Shown here: one piece after another, positions 1-7,506 of the stretch | Position numbering within the stretch: position 1 is the first letter of the stretch | How the letters are laid out: every line of letters starts with the position of its first letter | NCBI RefSeq assembly: GCF_000821085.1 | Contig: NZ_CCXR01000001.1 | Location: 1,509,001-1,573,000 of the forward strand | Reading direction: 5' to 3' | Origin: Bacillus sp. B-jedd | GTDB taxonomy: Bacteria; Bacillota; Bacilli; Bacillales; Cytobacillaceae | DNA: 64,000 nucleotides | Position numbers and translations under genes: made by a program | The notes under the pieces: generated by a model | The model's input: only the letters and a program-made list of their open reading frames with translations | Databases searched by the model: none | What the model was told of the DNA's origin: nothing

Positions 1-267
1 CTTGATATGTATGAAAGCAATAATTTCTCCCATATTTCTGAAAAGTACGGGAACTTATCGGATAGGCTGAAAAAGTCAAAGGTGGTATACCAGTCTGCGG
101 GTGAGAATATAGCCGCCAATTATATCGATGCTCCCGCTGTCATGGAAGGATGGTTAAACAGCAAAGGCCACCGAGAGTCATTGTTGAATAAGGACTTTAC
201 CCATATCGGGGTTGGCGTCCATCGGAAATATTACACACAGAACTTTATCCAGAAGTGGCTTGAATAG
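1..267 (+). CDS. ylbC: YlbC, C-terminal part of a CAP-domain protein (5' end outside window)
   Basis: The frame is open from the first base, so only the last 88 residues or so are present. The visible part is the second half of a CAP/SCP (PR-1-like) domain: a GENIA motif, then the W-x-x-S-x-GHR motif (WLNSKGHRESLL), then a GVGV strand near the C-terminus. In B. subtilis YlbC is a predicted exported or membrane-anchored CAP protein of unknown function, and it lies just before ylbD as it does here. The catalytic role of bacterial CAP domains is not settled, so no reaction is assigned. The gene ends in a bidirectional terminator. Confidence 0.85.
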   Translation, partial: LDMYESNNFSHISEKYGNLSDRLKKSKVVYQSAGENIAANYIDAPAVMEGWLNSKGHRESLLNKDFTHIGVGVHRKYYTQNFIQKWLE

Positions 268-298
268 GAAGCAGGCGTGATGCCTGCTTCCTATTTCT
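267..298. terminator. Bidirectional intrinsic terminator, ylbC / minus-strand gene
   Basis: A 10-11 bp stem (GGAAGCAGGC pairing with GCCTGCTTCC) with a 5-base loop starts at the ylbC stop codon and is followed by a T-rich run. It lies between two convergent genes and overlaps the 3' end of the minus-strand gene. Confidence 0.85.
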
Positions 299-653
299 CT
301 TTTGTGGGCTCGACTCTGTTTACATGGAACCAATTTTTTTGCCAGCTTCCATATAGGCGGACTCCGCGGCCGGGATGATATTCTTCTATAACAGAATTCT
401 TTCTAAGGGGCACGATGATACGGGCTTTTAAAATCCCCGAAGCAGTTTTCATTGTTAGCTCCTGGACAAGAAGAAAACGGTGATAATAAAATCTTTGTTT
501 TTCCAGCGTGACGGAATTAATCATGCCCTCAACAATTGCTTCTTCCTTAGCTATTCCCGCTTCAAGCCATTTTTTTTCGTTTTCCTTGGCTTCCCTGACT
601 GACAGCCACAAGAAGTAAAAGCAAATTATTGGAATAAGGATAGCTGTTACCAA
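291..653 (-). CDS. Hypothetical single-pass membrane protein, 120 aa
   Basis: I do not recognise this protein. Residues 3-18 or so form one hydrophobic segment, followed by a charged region (REAKENEKKWLEAG) and a mostly beta-strand-like C-terminal half of about 80 residues with several aromatic and basic positions. The topology suggests an N-terminal anchor. It starts 6 bp after the stop of the thioesterase gene upstream on the same strand, so the two are probably one transcript. B. subtilis has no such pair between ylbC and ylbD, so the pair looks like a lineage-specific insertion in an otherwise conserved block. Confidence 0.6.
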   Translation of the reverse strand: MVTAILIPIICFYFLWLSVREAKENEKKWLEAGIAKEEAIVEGMINSVTLEKQRFYYHRFLLVQELTMKTASGILKARIIVPLRKNSVIEEYHPGRGVRLYGSWQKNWFHVNRVEPTKEK

Positions 654-659
654 AACGCA

Positions 660-1160
660 TCACTCTCCGCTGCTGACCTTCTTTTCTACGATAAAGAAAC
701 TTCCAGTTGCTTGCGCTGCTTTTTTACCGTCATCACGAAATACTTCCGCGCTGATCACCATCGTGTTTTTTCCTTGATGGGCGACCTCTGCTTGGCAGCG
801 GAGGCTTTCTCCAATTCCAGGAGCAAGATAATGGACATTCAATTGGGAAGTGACCGCTCCATATCCTTCCGGGACGAGGGAATTGGCAAGAGTCCCCATG
901 GCCGAATCGATCAGTGTCGCTGTAATGCCGCCATGAACGATTCCCAAGGAATTGAAAAGGGCAGGGTTGATTGGAATGGTTATTTCCCAGACTGATTCAT
1001 CGGGATTCTTCTTATAATGAAGGATACCTCCAATAAATGTGGTGGAATGGCCTTCCAATTTCTTTTTCATCCCGCTGATGACATGGGAAAGAGCTTTTAA
1101 ATCTGTTTCTTTTGCAAGTCCCATATAGTCCGTCAGCAACTGTTCAAGTTCGTTTTTCAA
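660..1160 (-). CDS. PaaI/YuxO-type hot-dog fold thioesterase
   Basis: A 166-residue protein of the acyl-CoA thioesterase (4HBT, PaaI) family. The motif GIVHGG at about residues 73-78, followed by an alpha helix (ITATLIDSAMG), is the family signature; the aspartate in that helix is at the usual catalytic position. The C-terminal strands (MVISAEVFRDDGKKAAQATGS) also fit. It should hydrolyse a CoA thioester; the acyl group cannot be read from sequence. The start is TTG at 1160, with AAAGGAGAG about 8 bases upstream. It is the first gene of a minus-strand pair and is divergent from ylbD. Confidence 0.75.
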   Translation of the reverse strand: MKNELEQLLTDYMGLAKETDLKALSHVISGMKKKLEGHSTTFIGGILHYKKNPDESVWEITIPINPALFNSLGIVHGGITATLIDSAMGTLANSLVPEGYGAVTSQLNVHYLAPGIGESLRCQAEVAHQGKNTMVISAEVFRDDGKKAAQATGSFFIVEKKVSSGE

Positions 1161-1265
1161 GATATTCTCTCCTTTTCTATCCTAAATAGTATCATTCCTT
1201 TTACCATTTTTATAGTTTTAGCCCTGACTAAGTCGGACAATAATAGAGGGCGGGGCTTCTTTTTC

Positions 1266-1292
1266 ACCATCTGGGAATGTTGAACATAATGT
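1266..1292 (+). promoter_or_regulatory. Candidate sigma-K/sigma-E promoter of ylbD
   Basis: ACC at 1266-1268 is followed after 16 bases by CATAATGT (1285-1292), which fits the mother-cell consensus (AC-N16-CATANNNT). It lies about 33 bases before the ylbD start. YlbD is a spore coat protein in B. subtilis, which makes a late mother-cell promoter plausible. Short motifs, so only suggestive. Confidence 0.35.
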
Positions 1293-1324
1293 GTTATAGG
1301 CAAATAAAAGGAGTGGATGAAACC

Positions 1325-1738
1325 ATGGCTGAAAACAAGCTGCATCCTTCTGTCAGCAGATTCAAGGAATTTGTTACAAGCCATCCGCATATCATCCAGG
1401 ATGTCCGGGATGGGAGGGCGACATGGCAGGAATTGTATGAAGATTGGTACCTGCTTGGTGAGGAAGATCCCCGTTGGATCGCCAAGACGGGAACGGAGAC
1501 AGTAAATGAGCCCGCCGCTGCTTCGGATGGACAGGGGGCTGGAGTGTGGATGGAAAAGTTGATGAATTACGCACAAAAAATGGACCCAGCCCAATTTCAA
1601 TCCCATCTTTACAATCTCAGTCAGACGCTTGGCGCGGTACAGGGGCTGCTTAACCAGTTCCGCAGTTCTCCTCCTCCGCAGCAGGCTCCCGCTGAAATAG
1701 CTCCGCCTCCGCAGCTTTTTCCATTCCGAAAAGATTGA
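1325..1738 (+). CDS. ylbD: YlbD, spore coat protein family
   Basis: A 137-residue protein of the YlbD family, found in the spore coat of B. subtilis. The N-terminal half is helical and charged (LHPSVSRFKEFV..HP..., then RDGRATWQELYEDWYLLGEEDP), which is the conserved part. The C-terminal third is low complexity and rich in proline, alanine and glutamine. ATG at 1325 is chosen because AAAGGAG lies 11 bases upstream and the product then begins like the family; an in-frame GTG at 1313 overlaps that site. ylbE follows after 15 bases, so the two are probably cotranscribed. Confidence 0.8.
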   Translation: MAENKLHPSVSRFKEFVTSHPHIIQDVRDGRATWQELYEDWYLLGEEDPRWIAKTGTETVNEPAAASDGQGAGVWMEKLMNYAQKMDPAQFQSHLYNLSQTLGAVQGLLNQFRSSPPPQQAPAEIAPPPQLFPFRKD

Positions 1739-1753
1739 CAGGGGGAAAGAAAC

Positions 1754-1999
1754 ATGAGGGCAGAAGTAATGGACTATATTAAAGGAAGGCAGGATTTGAA
1801 ACAGTTCCTTAGGGAACAGCCTGTCTGGTATCGGAAGCTTTCGAGGGATCCAAACGCTTTACAGGACTTTGAAACCGCGTCTTTATATCATTTTGAAAAA
1901 ACCATCCCCCACCGGGTCGCCAAATTTTCCAACGGTGTACAGATGGCATCAATGATGTTTCAGATGTTTCAATCTATGAAAACTACAGGAACTCAGTAA
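1754..1999 (+). CDS. ylbE: YlbE-like protein, 81 aa
   Basis: A small protein of the YlbE family, known only from Bacillaceae and of unknown function. It begins with a helical basic segment (MDYIKGRQDLKQFLREQPVWYRKLSRDP) typical of the family and ends in a methionine-rich stretch (MASMMFQMFQSM). No membrane segment or known catalytic motif is visible. GGGGGAAAG lies upstream of the ATG. It sits in the conserved order ylbD-ylbE-ylbF. Confidence 0.8.
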   Translation: MRAEVMDYIKGRQDLKQFLREQPVWYRKLSRDPNALQDFETASLYHFEKTIPHRVAKFSNGVQMASMMFQMFQSMKTTGTQ

Positions 2000-2092
2000 G
2001 AAGTATGTCGAATGGTAAATGATGGGCTTAACATAGAAAATTTCACCTTTTACCTGCCTTCATGGTAAAATGTACAATGGAGGTGGGCAGAT

Positions 2093-2539
2093 TTGCTTGC
2101 TACAATAGAAAGAGTTGAATTGCTCGAAAATGCAGAGCAGTTGGGCAAAATGGTATTGGAGTCTGAAGTCGCCGAACATTATCGGGCTTGTTTATATAAA
2201 TTGCGTACAAGCAAGGAAACGCAAAGGAAAATTTCCCGCTTTGTAAAATTGAAGGATCAGTACGAGGATGTACAGCGTTTTGGCAAGTACCATCCTGACT
2301 ACAAAAGCATCATGATGCAAATTAGGGAAGCGAAAAGGGATATGGACCTGGATGGTAATGTGGCAGAATTTAAGATGGCCGAAAATGACCTCCAGCGCCT
2401 GCTAGATGAAATCAGCGGCCTTATTGGCGGTTCAGTGTCAAAGCATATTAAGGTCCCGGCCGGCAACCCGTTTTTTGAAACTGGCTCCAGTTGCGGTGGA
2501 GGCTGCGGGACCGGCGGAGGCTGCGGATGCTCCGCATAG
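2093..2539 (+). CDS. ylbF: RicF (YlbF), Fe-S subunit of the YlbF-YmcA-YaaT complex
   Basis: A 148-residue protein matching B. subtilis YlbF (RicF), which with YmcA and YaaT forms a complex that steers RNase Y cleavage of mRNAs and is needed for competence, biofilm formation and timely sporulation. The helical core carries the conserved run KLKDQYEDVQRFGKYHPDYK at about residues 56-75. The C-terminal tail has four cysteines in a glycine-rich setting (CGGGCGTGGGCGC), the known Fe-S cluster ligand region. The start is TTG at 2093, supported by GGAGGTGGG about 7 bases upstream. A TAAAAT box with extended TGG lies at 2066-2071, a possible promoter very close to the start. Confidence 0.9.
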   Translation: MLATIERVELLENAEQLGKMVLESEVAEHYRACLYKLRTSKETQRKISRFVKLKDQYEDVQRFGKYHPDYKSIMMQIREAKRDMDLDGNVAEFKMAENDLQRLLDEISGLIGGSVSKHIKVPAGNPFFETGSSCGGGCGTGGGCGCSA

Positions 2540-2565
2540 ATGGCGTGGAAAATTGGTTAATTTGT

Positions 2566-2592
2566 AAAGGTCGGCGGTGCCGGCCTTTTTTA
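2566..2592 (+). terminator. Intrinsic terminator after ylbF
   Basis: AAGG-CGGC pairs with GCCG-CCTT around a 3-base loop (2567-2586) and is followed by TTTTTT. It lies 27 bases after the ylbF stop. Confidence 0.85.
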
Positions 2593-2629
2593 ATTTTCTC
2601 AATTAAAGGGACAGTTGATTTTTCAAGGA

Positions 2630-2843
2630 GTTGATTGAAACGGAGGGGACTGACTCCGGCGGGATGAAGCGGCACGTGGAGACCCCACAGGCGTCTATGA
2701 CGCCGAGGAGGCTCCACAAAGACTGCTCCTGCGCCACAGACTATTCGGGGAAGCGAACCTTCAGCTCGTCGCAAAGCTGCACGAAGCAAATTCAGGTAGT
2801 TGCTTCGCCCCGCGGAAAGCATGTCACCGAAGTGGAAATCAAC
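2630..2843. repeat. Dispersed Bacillaceae repeat, copy 1 (214 bp)
   Basis: Bounded by GTTGATT (2630-2636) and its inverse AATCAAC (2837-2843). Inside are the blocks GACTCCGGCGGG, GGAGACCCCACAGGCG, GCCGAGGAGGCTCC and CCCCGCGGAAAGC, shared in the same order with 46330-46457. It is longer than copy 2 because of extra sequence of about 80 bp between the GAGGAGGCTCC and CCGCGGAAAGC blocks. It contains inverted complementary pieces (GGAG-ACCCC and GGCTCC). No real gene lies in it; open frames through it are GC-rich artefacts. Similar palindromic elements are scattered in Bacillus-type genomes. Confidence 0.8.
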
Positions 2844-2933
2844 AATCAAGGATAACAGTGCATTTTAATTAAAGCTAAGCAGGCAAGGGAGTAAGGTGTT
2901 CGGGAATTTGTTCCAGTTTAGTATGGATGCCGA

Positions 2934-2963
2934 TTGATTTAACCGGTTTTCATATGCTAGACT
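2934..2963 (+). promoter_or_regulatory. Candidate sigma-A promoter of ylbG
   Basis: TTGATT (2934-2939), 18-base spacer, TAGACT (2958-2963) preceded by TGC (extended -10). It lies 35 bases before the ylbG start, just after the repeat element. Confidence 0.5.
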
Positions 2964-2997
2964 AATAAGAAACACCGTGTATGAAGGGGAAAAAATA

Positions 2998-3273
2998 ATG
3001 TTTGGACAAAGGCAAGGTTTGGTGGTCTGGCTCTATACCTTAAAACAGGCCAAAATGCTTAGAAGGTTCGGGAATGTCCATTATGTATCTAAAAAGCTTA
3101 AGTATGCTGTTATCTATTGCGACCAAAGTGAGATAGACACAGTTATGGAGAAACTGCAATCCTATTCATTTGTTAAAAAGGTGGAACCATCCTACAAACC
3201 TTTTGTCAAAATGGAATATGAAAACGCGGCACCTGATAAAGCGAAGGAATATGATTATAAAATGGGTATTTAA
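2998..3273 (+). CDS. ylbG: YlbG, DUF2129 protein
   Basis: A 91-residue protein of the YlbG (DUF2129) family, conserved in Bacillales and of unknown function. It starts with the family's hydrophobic strand ([20 protein letters not shown]) and continues with an alternating strand-helix pattern that looks like a small ferredoxin-like fold. ATG at 2998 is preferred over 2977 because GAAGGGGAAAA lies just upstream and the product aligns with relatives from MFGQRQG. It is monocistronic here, with its own promoter and terminator. Confidence 0.85.
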   Translation: MFGQRQGLVVWLYTLKQAKMLRRFGNVHYVSKKLKYAVIYCDQSEIDTVMEKLQSYSFVKKVEPSYKPFVKMEYENAAPDKAKEYDYKMGI

Positions 3274-3308
3274 GTGAGGGCGGACTAGCCCTCACTTTAT
3301 TTTCTTTT
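3272..3308 (+). terminator. Intrinsic terminator after ylbG
   Basis: AAGTGAGGGC pairs with GCCCTCACTT around a 6-base loop, followed by a T-rich run (TATTTTCTTTT). The stem begins at the stop codon. Confidence 0.9.
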
Positions 3309-3369
3309 AGGAAATTATAAAATATGTCTTTGTGGATAACTCATGACGAGTTATTGTAATCAAGCCCCA

Positions 3370-3759
3370 TCAACCTAATGGGGGAAGGAAATGATTCAGG
3401 CGGAGAATTCCGATTAGCTGCTGATAGTATAGTTCGGTCTCGGCAAACATTGTTGACGGCTTAACTGATAGTTCGTAAACCTGTTTCCCAAGCAACGAGG
3501 CCGCCTCTTCGAAGAGACCGTATCTCTTCACTGGATGGTAATGGGGATTTGGAATTCCCTCCCTGCAAATGTAAATGGGCTGGAATTTACCTTCGTGTGC
3601 CGGGCGCAGGATAATAGCGGCAGAAGTTACTTCCTTCCCGTCTTTAATAGTATGAAGGGCAAGCATATGGGTAAGGCGGCTGGAATTTGTTTTTGCTATT
3701 TCAATCAATTCATATAAATCCCCATAGCCGCTTCCAAGCTCTATAAATCGCTGTATCAC
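3370..3759 (-). CDS. Conserved Bacillaceae hypothetical protein, 129 aa (possibly DUF7147)
   Basis: A 129-residue soluble protein with no membrane segment. It opens with MIQRFIELGSGYGDLYELIE, then a strand-rich middle (MLALHTIKDGKEVTSAAIIL) and a helical C-terminus. I recall relatives next to ylbG in other Bacillus species, some labelled methylthioribose kinase without good reason; no kinase motif is visible. The start is GTG at 3759 with AAAGGAGCG upstream. It runs against ylbG and rsmD, so it is a separate minus-strand unit. A weak hairpin (CCCCAT/ATGGGG, 3365-3383) overlaps its stop codon. Confidence 0.65.
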   Translation of the reverse strand: MIQRFIELGSGYGDLYELIEIAKTNSSRLTHMLALHTIKDGKEVTSAAIILRPAHEGKFQPIYICREGIPNPHYHPVKRYGLFEEAASLLGKQVYELSVKPSTMFAETELYYQQLIGILRLNHFLPPLG

Positions 3760-3822
3760 TTTTATACGCTCCTTTTGCTATCATTAATCATTCTAAACAA
3801 TAGCATACAACGGCTTTTGACA

Positions 3823-3854
3823 AAAGAAAAAACCCTGCGGCAATGCCTGCAGGG
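3823..3854 (-). terminator. Minus-strand reading intrinsic terminator in the rsmD upstream region
   Basis: CCCTGC (3833-3838) pairs with GCAGGG (3849-3854); read on the minus strand the stem is followed by TTTTTTCTT. No protein gene lies immediately before it on that strand, so it either blocks antisense transcription or ends a small RNA (see findings). Confidence 0.55.
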
Positions 3855-3889
3855 CCCTTCTATATCCCATAGGGGACAGAAGGCAAAGG

Positions 3890-4030
3890 GAGAGGAGAAA
3901 CCGGAGGAAGAACTTATGGGGAAACGTAAGTCTTCTCCGCGGTTGGCAACAACATCCTCGAATTGATGTTGTTAATTCCATTATTTCCAGTGGAGCCGTG
4001 CTTATACACGGCTTTGTATAATTTTTTGGC
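3890..4030 (+). ncRNA. ylbH (rsmD) leader, structured 5' RNA element
   Basis: The 367-base gap between 3760 and 4126 holds no credible gene but is rich in structure. After the minus-strand terminator come three hairpins: 3903-3938 (ACTTA paired with TAAGT, stem with two bulges), 3948-3973 (AACAACATC with GATGTTGTT, perfect 9 bp) and 3994-4013 (AGCCGTG with CACGGCT, perfect 7 bp, followed by TTTTTT at 4022-4027). A structured RNA called the ylbH leader is known upstream of ylbH (= rsmD) in B. subtilis and relatives, and this is the same position. The hairpin plus T-run at the end could work as an attenuator. Exact ends and the ligand, if any, are not known from sequence. Confidence 0.6.
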
Positions 4031-4126
4031 AGCATGCTTTTTAGACAAAGTTTGATTTGGCTTGCGTGAGTCAATTGTGTTAGGATTATGAAAAAAGTAT
4101 CTTAATGGATTAGCGGTGATTTTAAA

Positions 4127-5183
<1,057 letters not shown>

Positions 5184-5188
5184 CATTT

Positions 5189-5224
5189 AAAGCCAGCTGC
5201 GGTCAATACCCGGCTGGCTTTGAT
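5189..5224. terminator. Bidirectional terminator coaD / ylbJ
   Basis: AAAGCCAGC (5189-5197) and GCTGGCTTT (5213-5221) form a 9-bp stem with a 15-base loop between convergent coaD and ylbJ. The A and T ends allow use in both directions. Confidence 0.75.
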
Positions 5225-5246
5225 TATCGTCCGCTATTAAGGCTTT

Positions 5247-6461
5247 TCATCCTATCCGCTGCCGCCGATATAAAATGATTATGTAGATAATCAAAGAGGC
5301 AAGCGTCAAGAGGGGACCCCATTCCACGATGGCAAAGTGGCTGATGGAGAAAATACCTGCCTCCGCCGGGTTAACAACCGGTACTGCGTCCTGCGGGATT
5401 GTAGAGCCGGCAATCCTGATGTAAAAAGGTTCCCATAATAAAAATGCAAAAATACCAGCGAAAAATCCATGGAGGATTCGGGCAAAGAAAAACGGCCGAA
5501 ATCGTATATCTGTTTGCGCGAGAATGCTTGCTACCTGAGCGAGTACGCTGAGCCCGCTAAAGGCAAGGATGAAACTGGTTATAATGGCCTGTTGGAGGAG
5601 AGTTGCTTCCTGCACCTGGCTGATAAGCTGGCTGCCAAGGGTTATCTCGAATAGGCCGGAGATAAATGGGATGCTCAGCATTTCCGGAAAGGACATCGAT
5701 GATAGAACCACATTAAGCCCGTTTGCCAGGAAGGCTGTGACCTGTAAGTGGAAAAGAATCTTATTGACGACTGAAAATAATATGATGAATCCGCCGATCA
5801 TTAGCAATGTCTGGATCGAAGAAGTTACAGCATCTCCAAGAAGCTTTCCGATTGGACGGTTATCTTTCAGCCTTGTCCGGTGAAGAGCGGCAAGGGCTTC
5901 CCGAATTTTGAAAGTTTTATGGTGGCCACCTCTGGAAGAACGTTCATCTTTTCCATAAAACCTCATGATTAACCCAACACATATATTTCCGAGATAATGC
6001 GAGATGGCCAGAAGGAGGCCTAGGTGGGCATTATGGAAAAAACCCACAGACACTGCCCCAAAAATAAACAAAGGGTTTGAACAATTTGTAAATGAAGCCA
6101 GTCTTTCCGCTTCAATTCTCGTAAGATTTCCTTCCTGGCGGAGCCGGGCAGTAAGTTTGGCACCGGCTGGAAATCCCGACGCCATTCCCATCGCCCAAAC
6201 AAAACCGCCGACACCGGGAACTTTAAACAGCGGCCTCATTAATGGTTCAAGCAGAACACCAATAAATTTTACCACTCCAAAGCCAATGAGCATTTCAGAT
6301 ATGATGAAAAAGGGAAGCAGTGAAGGAAAGACGATTTCCCACCACATGTTAAGACCGCGGATCGATGCCTGAAATGATTCCTGGGGATACGAAATCAATG
6401 AAACGGCCATAATCGAAACAGAAACCGCAAGAAGAATTGTTTTTACTTTTGACCGGAACAT
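5247..6461 (-). CDS. ylbJ: YlbJ, sporulation integral membrane protein
   Basis: A 404-residue polytopic membrane protein of the YlbJ family with a nucleoside-recognition (Gate) type domain. About eight to ten hydrophobic segments are visible, with the characteristic GFVWAMGMASGFPAGAKLTA and a conserved charged stretch ERLASFTNCSNPLFIFGAV. In B. subtilis ylbJ is a sigma-E gene needed for heat-resistant spores; the transported substrate is unknown. The start is placed at 6461 (MFRSKVK) because a perfect AAGGAGG lies 6 bases upstream on the minus strand; the frame stays open 27 codons further, but with no ribosome site. It is divergent from ylbK. Confidence 0.88.
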   Translation of the reverse strand: MFRSKVKTILLAVSVSIMAVSLISYPQESFQASIRGLNMWWEIVFPSLLPFFIISEMLIGFGVVKFIGVLLEPLMRPLFKVPGVGGFVWAMGMASGFPAGAKLTARLRQEGNLTRIEAERLASFTNCSNPLFIFGAVSVGFFHNAHLGLLLAISHYLGNICVGLIMRFYGKDERSSRGGHHKTFKIREALAALHRTRLKDNRPIGKLLGDAVTSSIQTLLMIGGFIILFSVVNKILFHLQVTAFLANGLNVVLSSMSFPEMLSIPFISGLFEITLGSQLISQVQEATLLQQAIITSFILAFSGLSVLAQVASILAQTDIRFRPFFFARILHGFFAGIFAFLLWEPFYIRIAGSTIPQDAVPVVNPAEAGIFSISHFAIVEWGPLLTLASLIIYIIILYRRQRIG

Positions 6462-6722
6462 GACAGGCCTCCTTGGTGAAGGAATTGAAGGATGCAACGT
6501 AGAAGCCCGGATGGTAAAATGAAAAAGCCGCCTTATCCTCATTAGAATAATAAGTGGCTGTTCTTTTAGCCTGGGCCATAATAGTTGTCCGCATGGAAAG
6601 GATCAGGGATAACGCCTGTCCCTGTATCACAATATACTCATAGAATAAGGAATTAGACCATAAGATTGAAGGAGATTTTTAAAGGAACAAAAGTGGATAT
6701 TATTCAGGGGAGGCAGGATTGG

Positions 6723-7505
6723 ATGGCTCCGAAAATCGGTTTGGCGCTTGGTTCAGGAGGAGCCCGCGGGTTTGCCCACCTGGGGGTTTTAAAAGTATTA
6801 ACGGATGAAGGAATCCCAATCGATATGATTGCGGGGAGCAGCATGGGGGCTTTGGTCGGCTGTCTTTATGGAGCGGGAATTGACCTTGACCGGTTTTATA
6901 AATTTTCCATTTCATTTAAACGAAAATACTTTCTTGATTTTACAGTACCGAAAATGGGGTTCATCTCTGGAAAACGGGTAAAAGAGTTTATCCGGCTGTT
7001 CACACATAATAAAAATATTGAAGAACTAAACTTGCCGCTTGCCGTAGTAGCTACTGATTTAATGACTGGGGAAAAGGTTGTCTTTAAATCGGGGTCCGCC
7101 GCTGAGGCAGTAAGGGCAAGTATTTCAATACCCGGAATTTTCATTCCTGAAAAAATTGATGGAAGGATTCTAGTTGATGGTGGTGTCGTCGACCGAATCC
7201 CGGTCTCTGTTGTCAAAGAAATGGGGGCTGATATCGTCATTGCAGTTGACGTCTCCGGAGTCGAAAAAAATGCTGAAATTGATTCGATATATGATGTAAT
7301 CATGCAAAGTATCGATATCATGCAAACAGAACTGCTCAGATATCGGGAGGTGGCTTCGGATGTCATGATCCGCCCGCAGGTTGGCAGGTTCAGTTCGCGG
7401 GCCTTTACCAATATAGAAGAGATAATTAAAATAGGGGAAGAAGAGGCCAAAAAACAAATTGGACCAATTAGAGATGCCATTGGGCGCTGGAAGGAGCAGC
7501 ATTAG
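6723..7505 (+). CDS. ylbK: YlbK, patatin-like phospholipase family (NTE/RssA type)
   Basis: A 260-residue patatin-fold serine hydrolase. It has the oxyanion loop GLALGSGGARGFAHLGVL at residues 5-22, the nucleophile elbow G-S-S-M-G (AGSSMGALVG) and the catalytic aspartate in DGGVVDRIPV. Predicted to cleave ester bonds of lipids; the substrate is not known. ATG at 6723 is chosen over TTG 6666 and GTG 6693 because AGGGGAGG lies 9 bases upstream and the length equals B. subtilis YlbK. ylbL begins one base after its stop. Confidence 0.88.
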   Translation: MAPKIGLALGSGGARGFAHLGVLKVLTDEGIPIDMIAGSSMGALVGCLYGAGIDLDRFYKFSISFKRKYFLDFTVPKMGFISGKRVKEFIRLFTHNKNIEELNLPLAVVATDLMTGEKVVFKSGSAAEAVRASISIPGIFIPEKIDGRILVDGGVVDRIPVSVVKEMGADIVIAVDVSGVEKNAEIDSIYDVIMQSIDIMQTELLRYREVASDVMIRPQVGRFSSRAFTNIEEIIKIGEEEAKKQIGPIRDAIGRWKEQH

Positions 7506-7506
7506 A

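Noticed and set aside
1157..1606. Long minus-strand open frame opposite ylbD
   Set aside because: It lies on the other strand of a recognised gene, has no ribosome site and an unnatural serine/histidine-rich composition.
2448..2849. Open frames on both strands across the repeat element
   Set aside because: They follow the GC-rich repeat blocks, match no family and one overlaps the ylbF end; artefacts of the repeat.
3793..4074. 93-codon minus-strand open frame in the rsmD leader
   Set aside because: It crosses four hairpins and a terminator, has a cysteine/arginine-rich composition unlike the neighbours, and no ribosome site.
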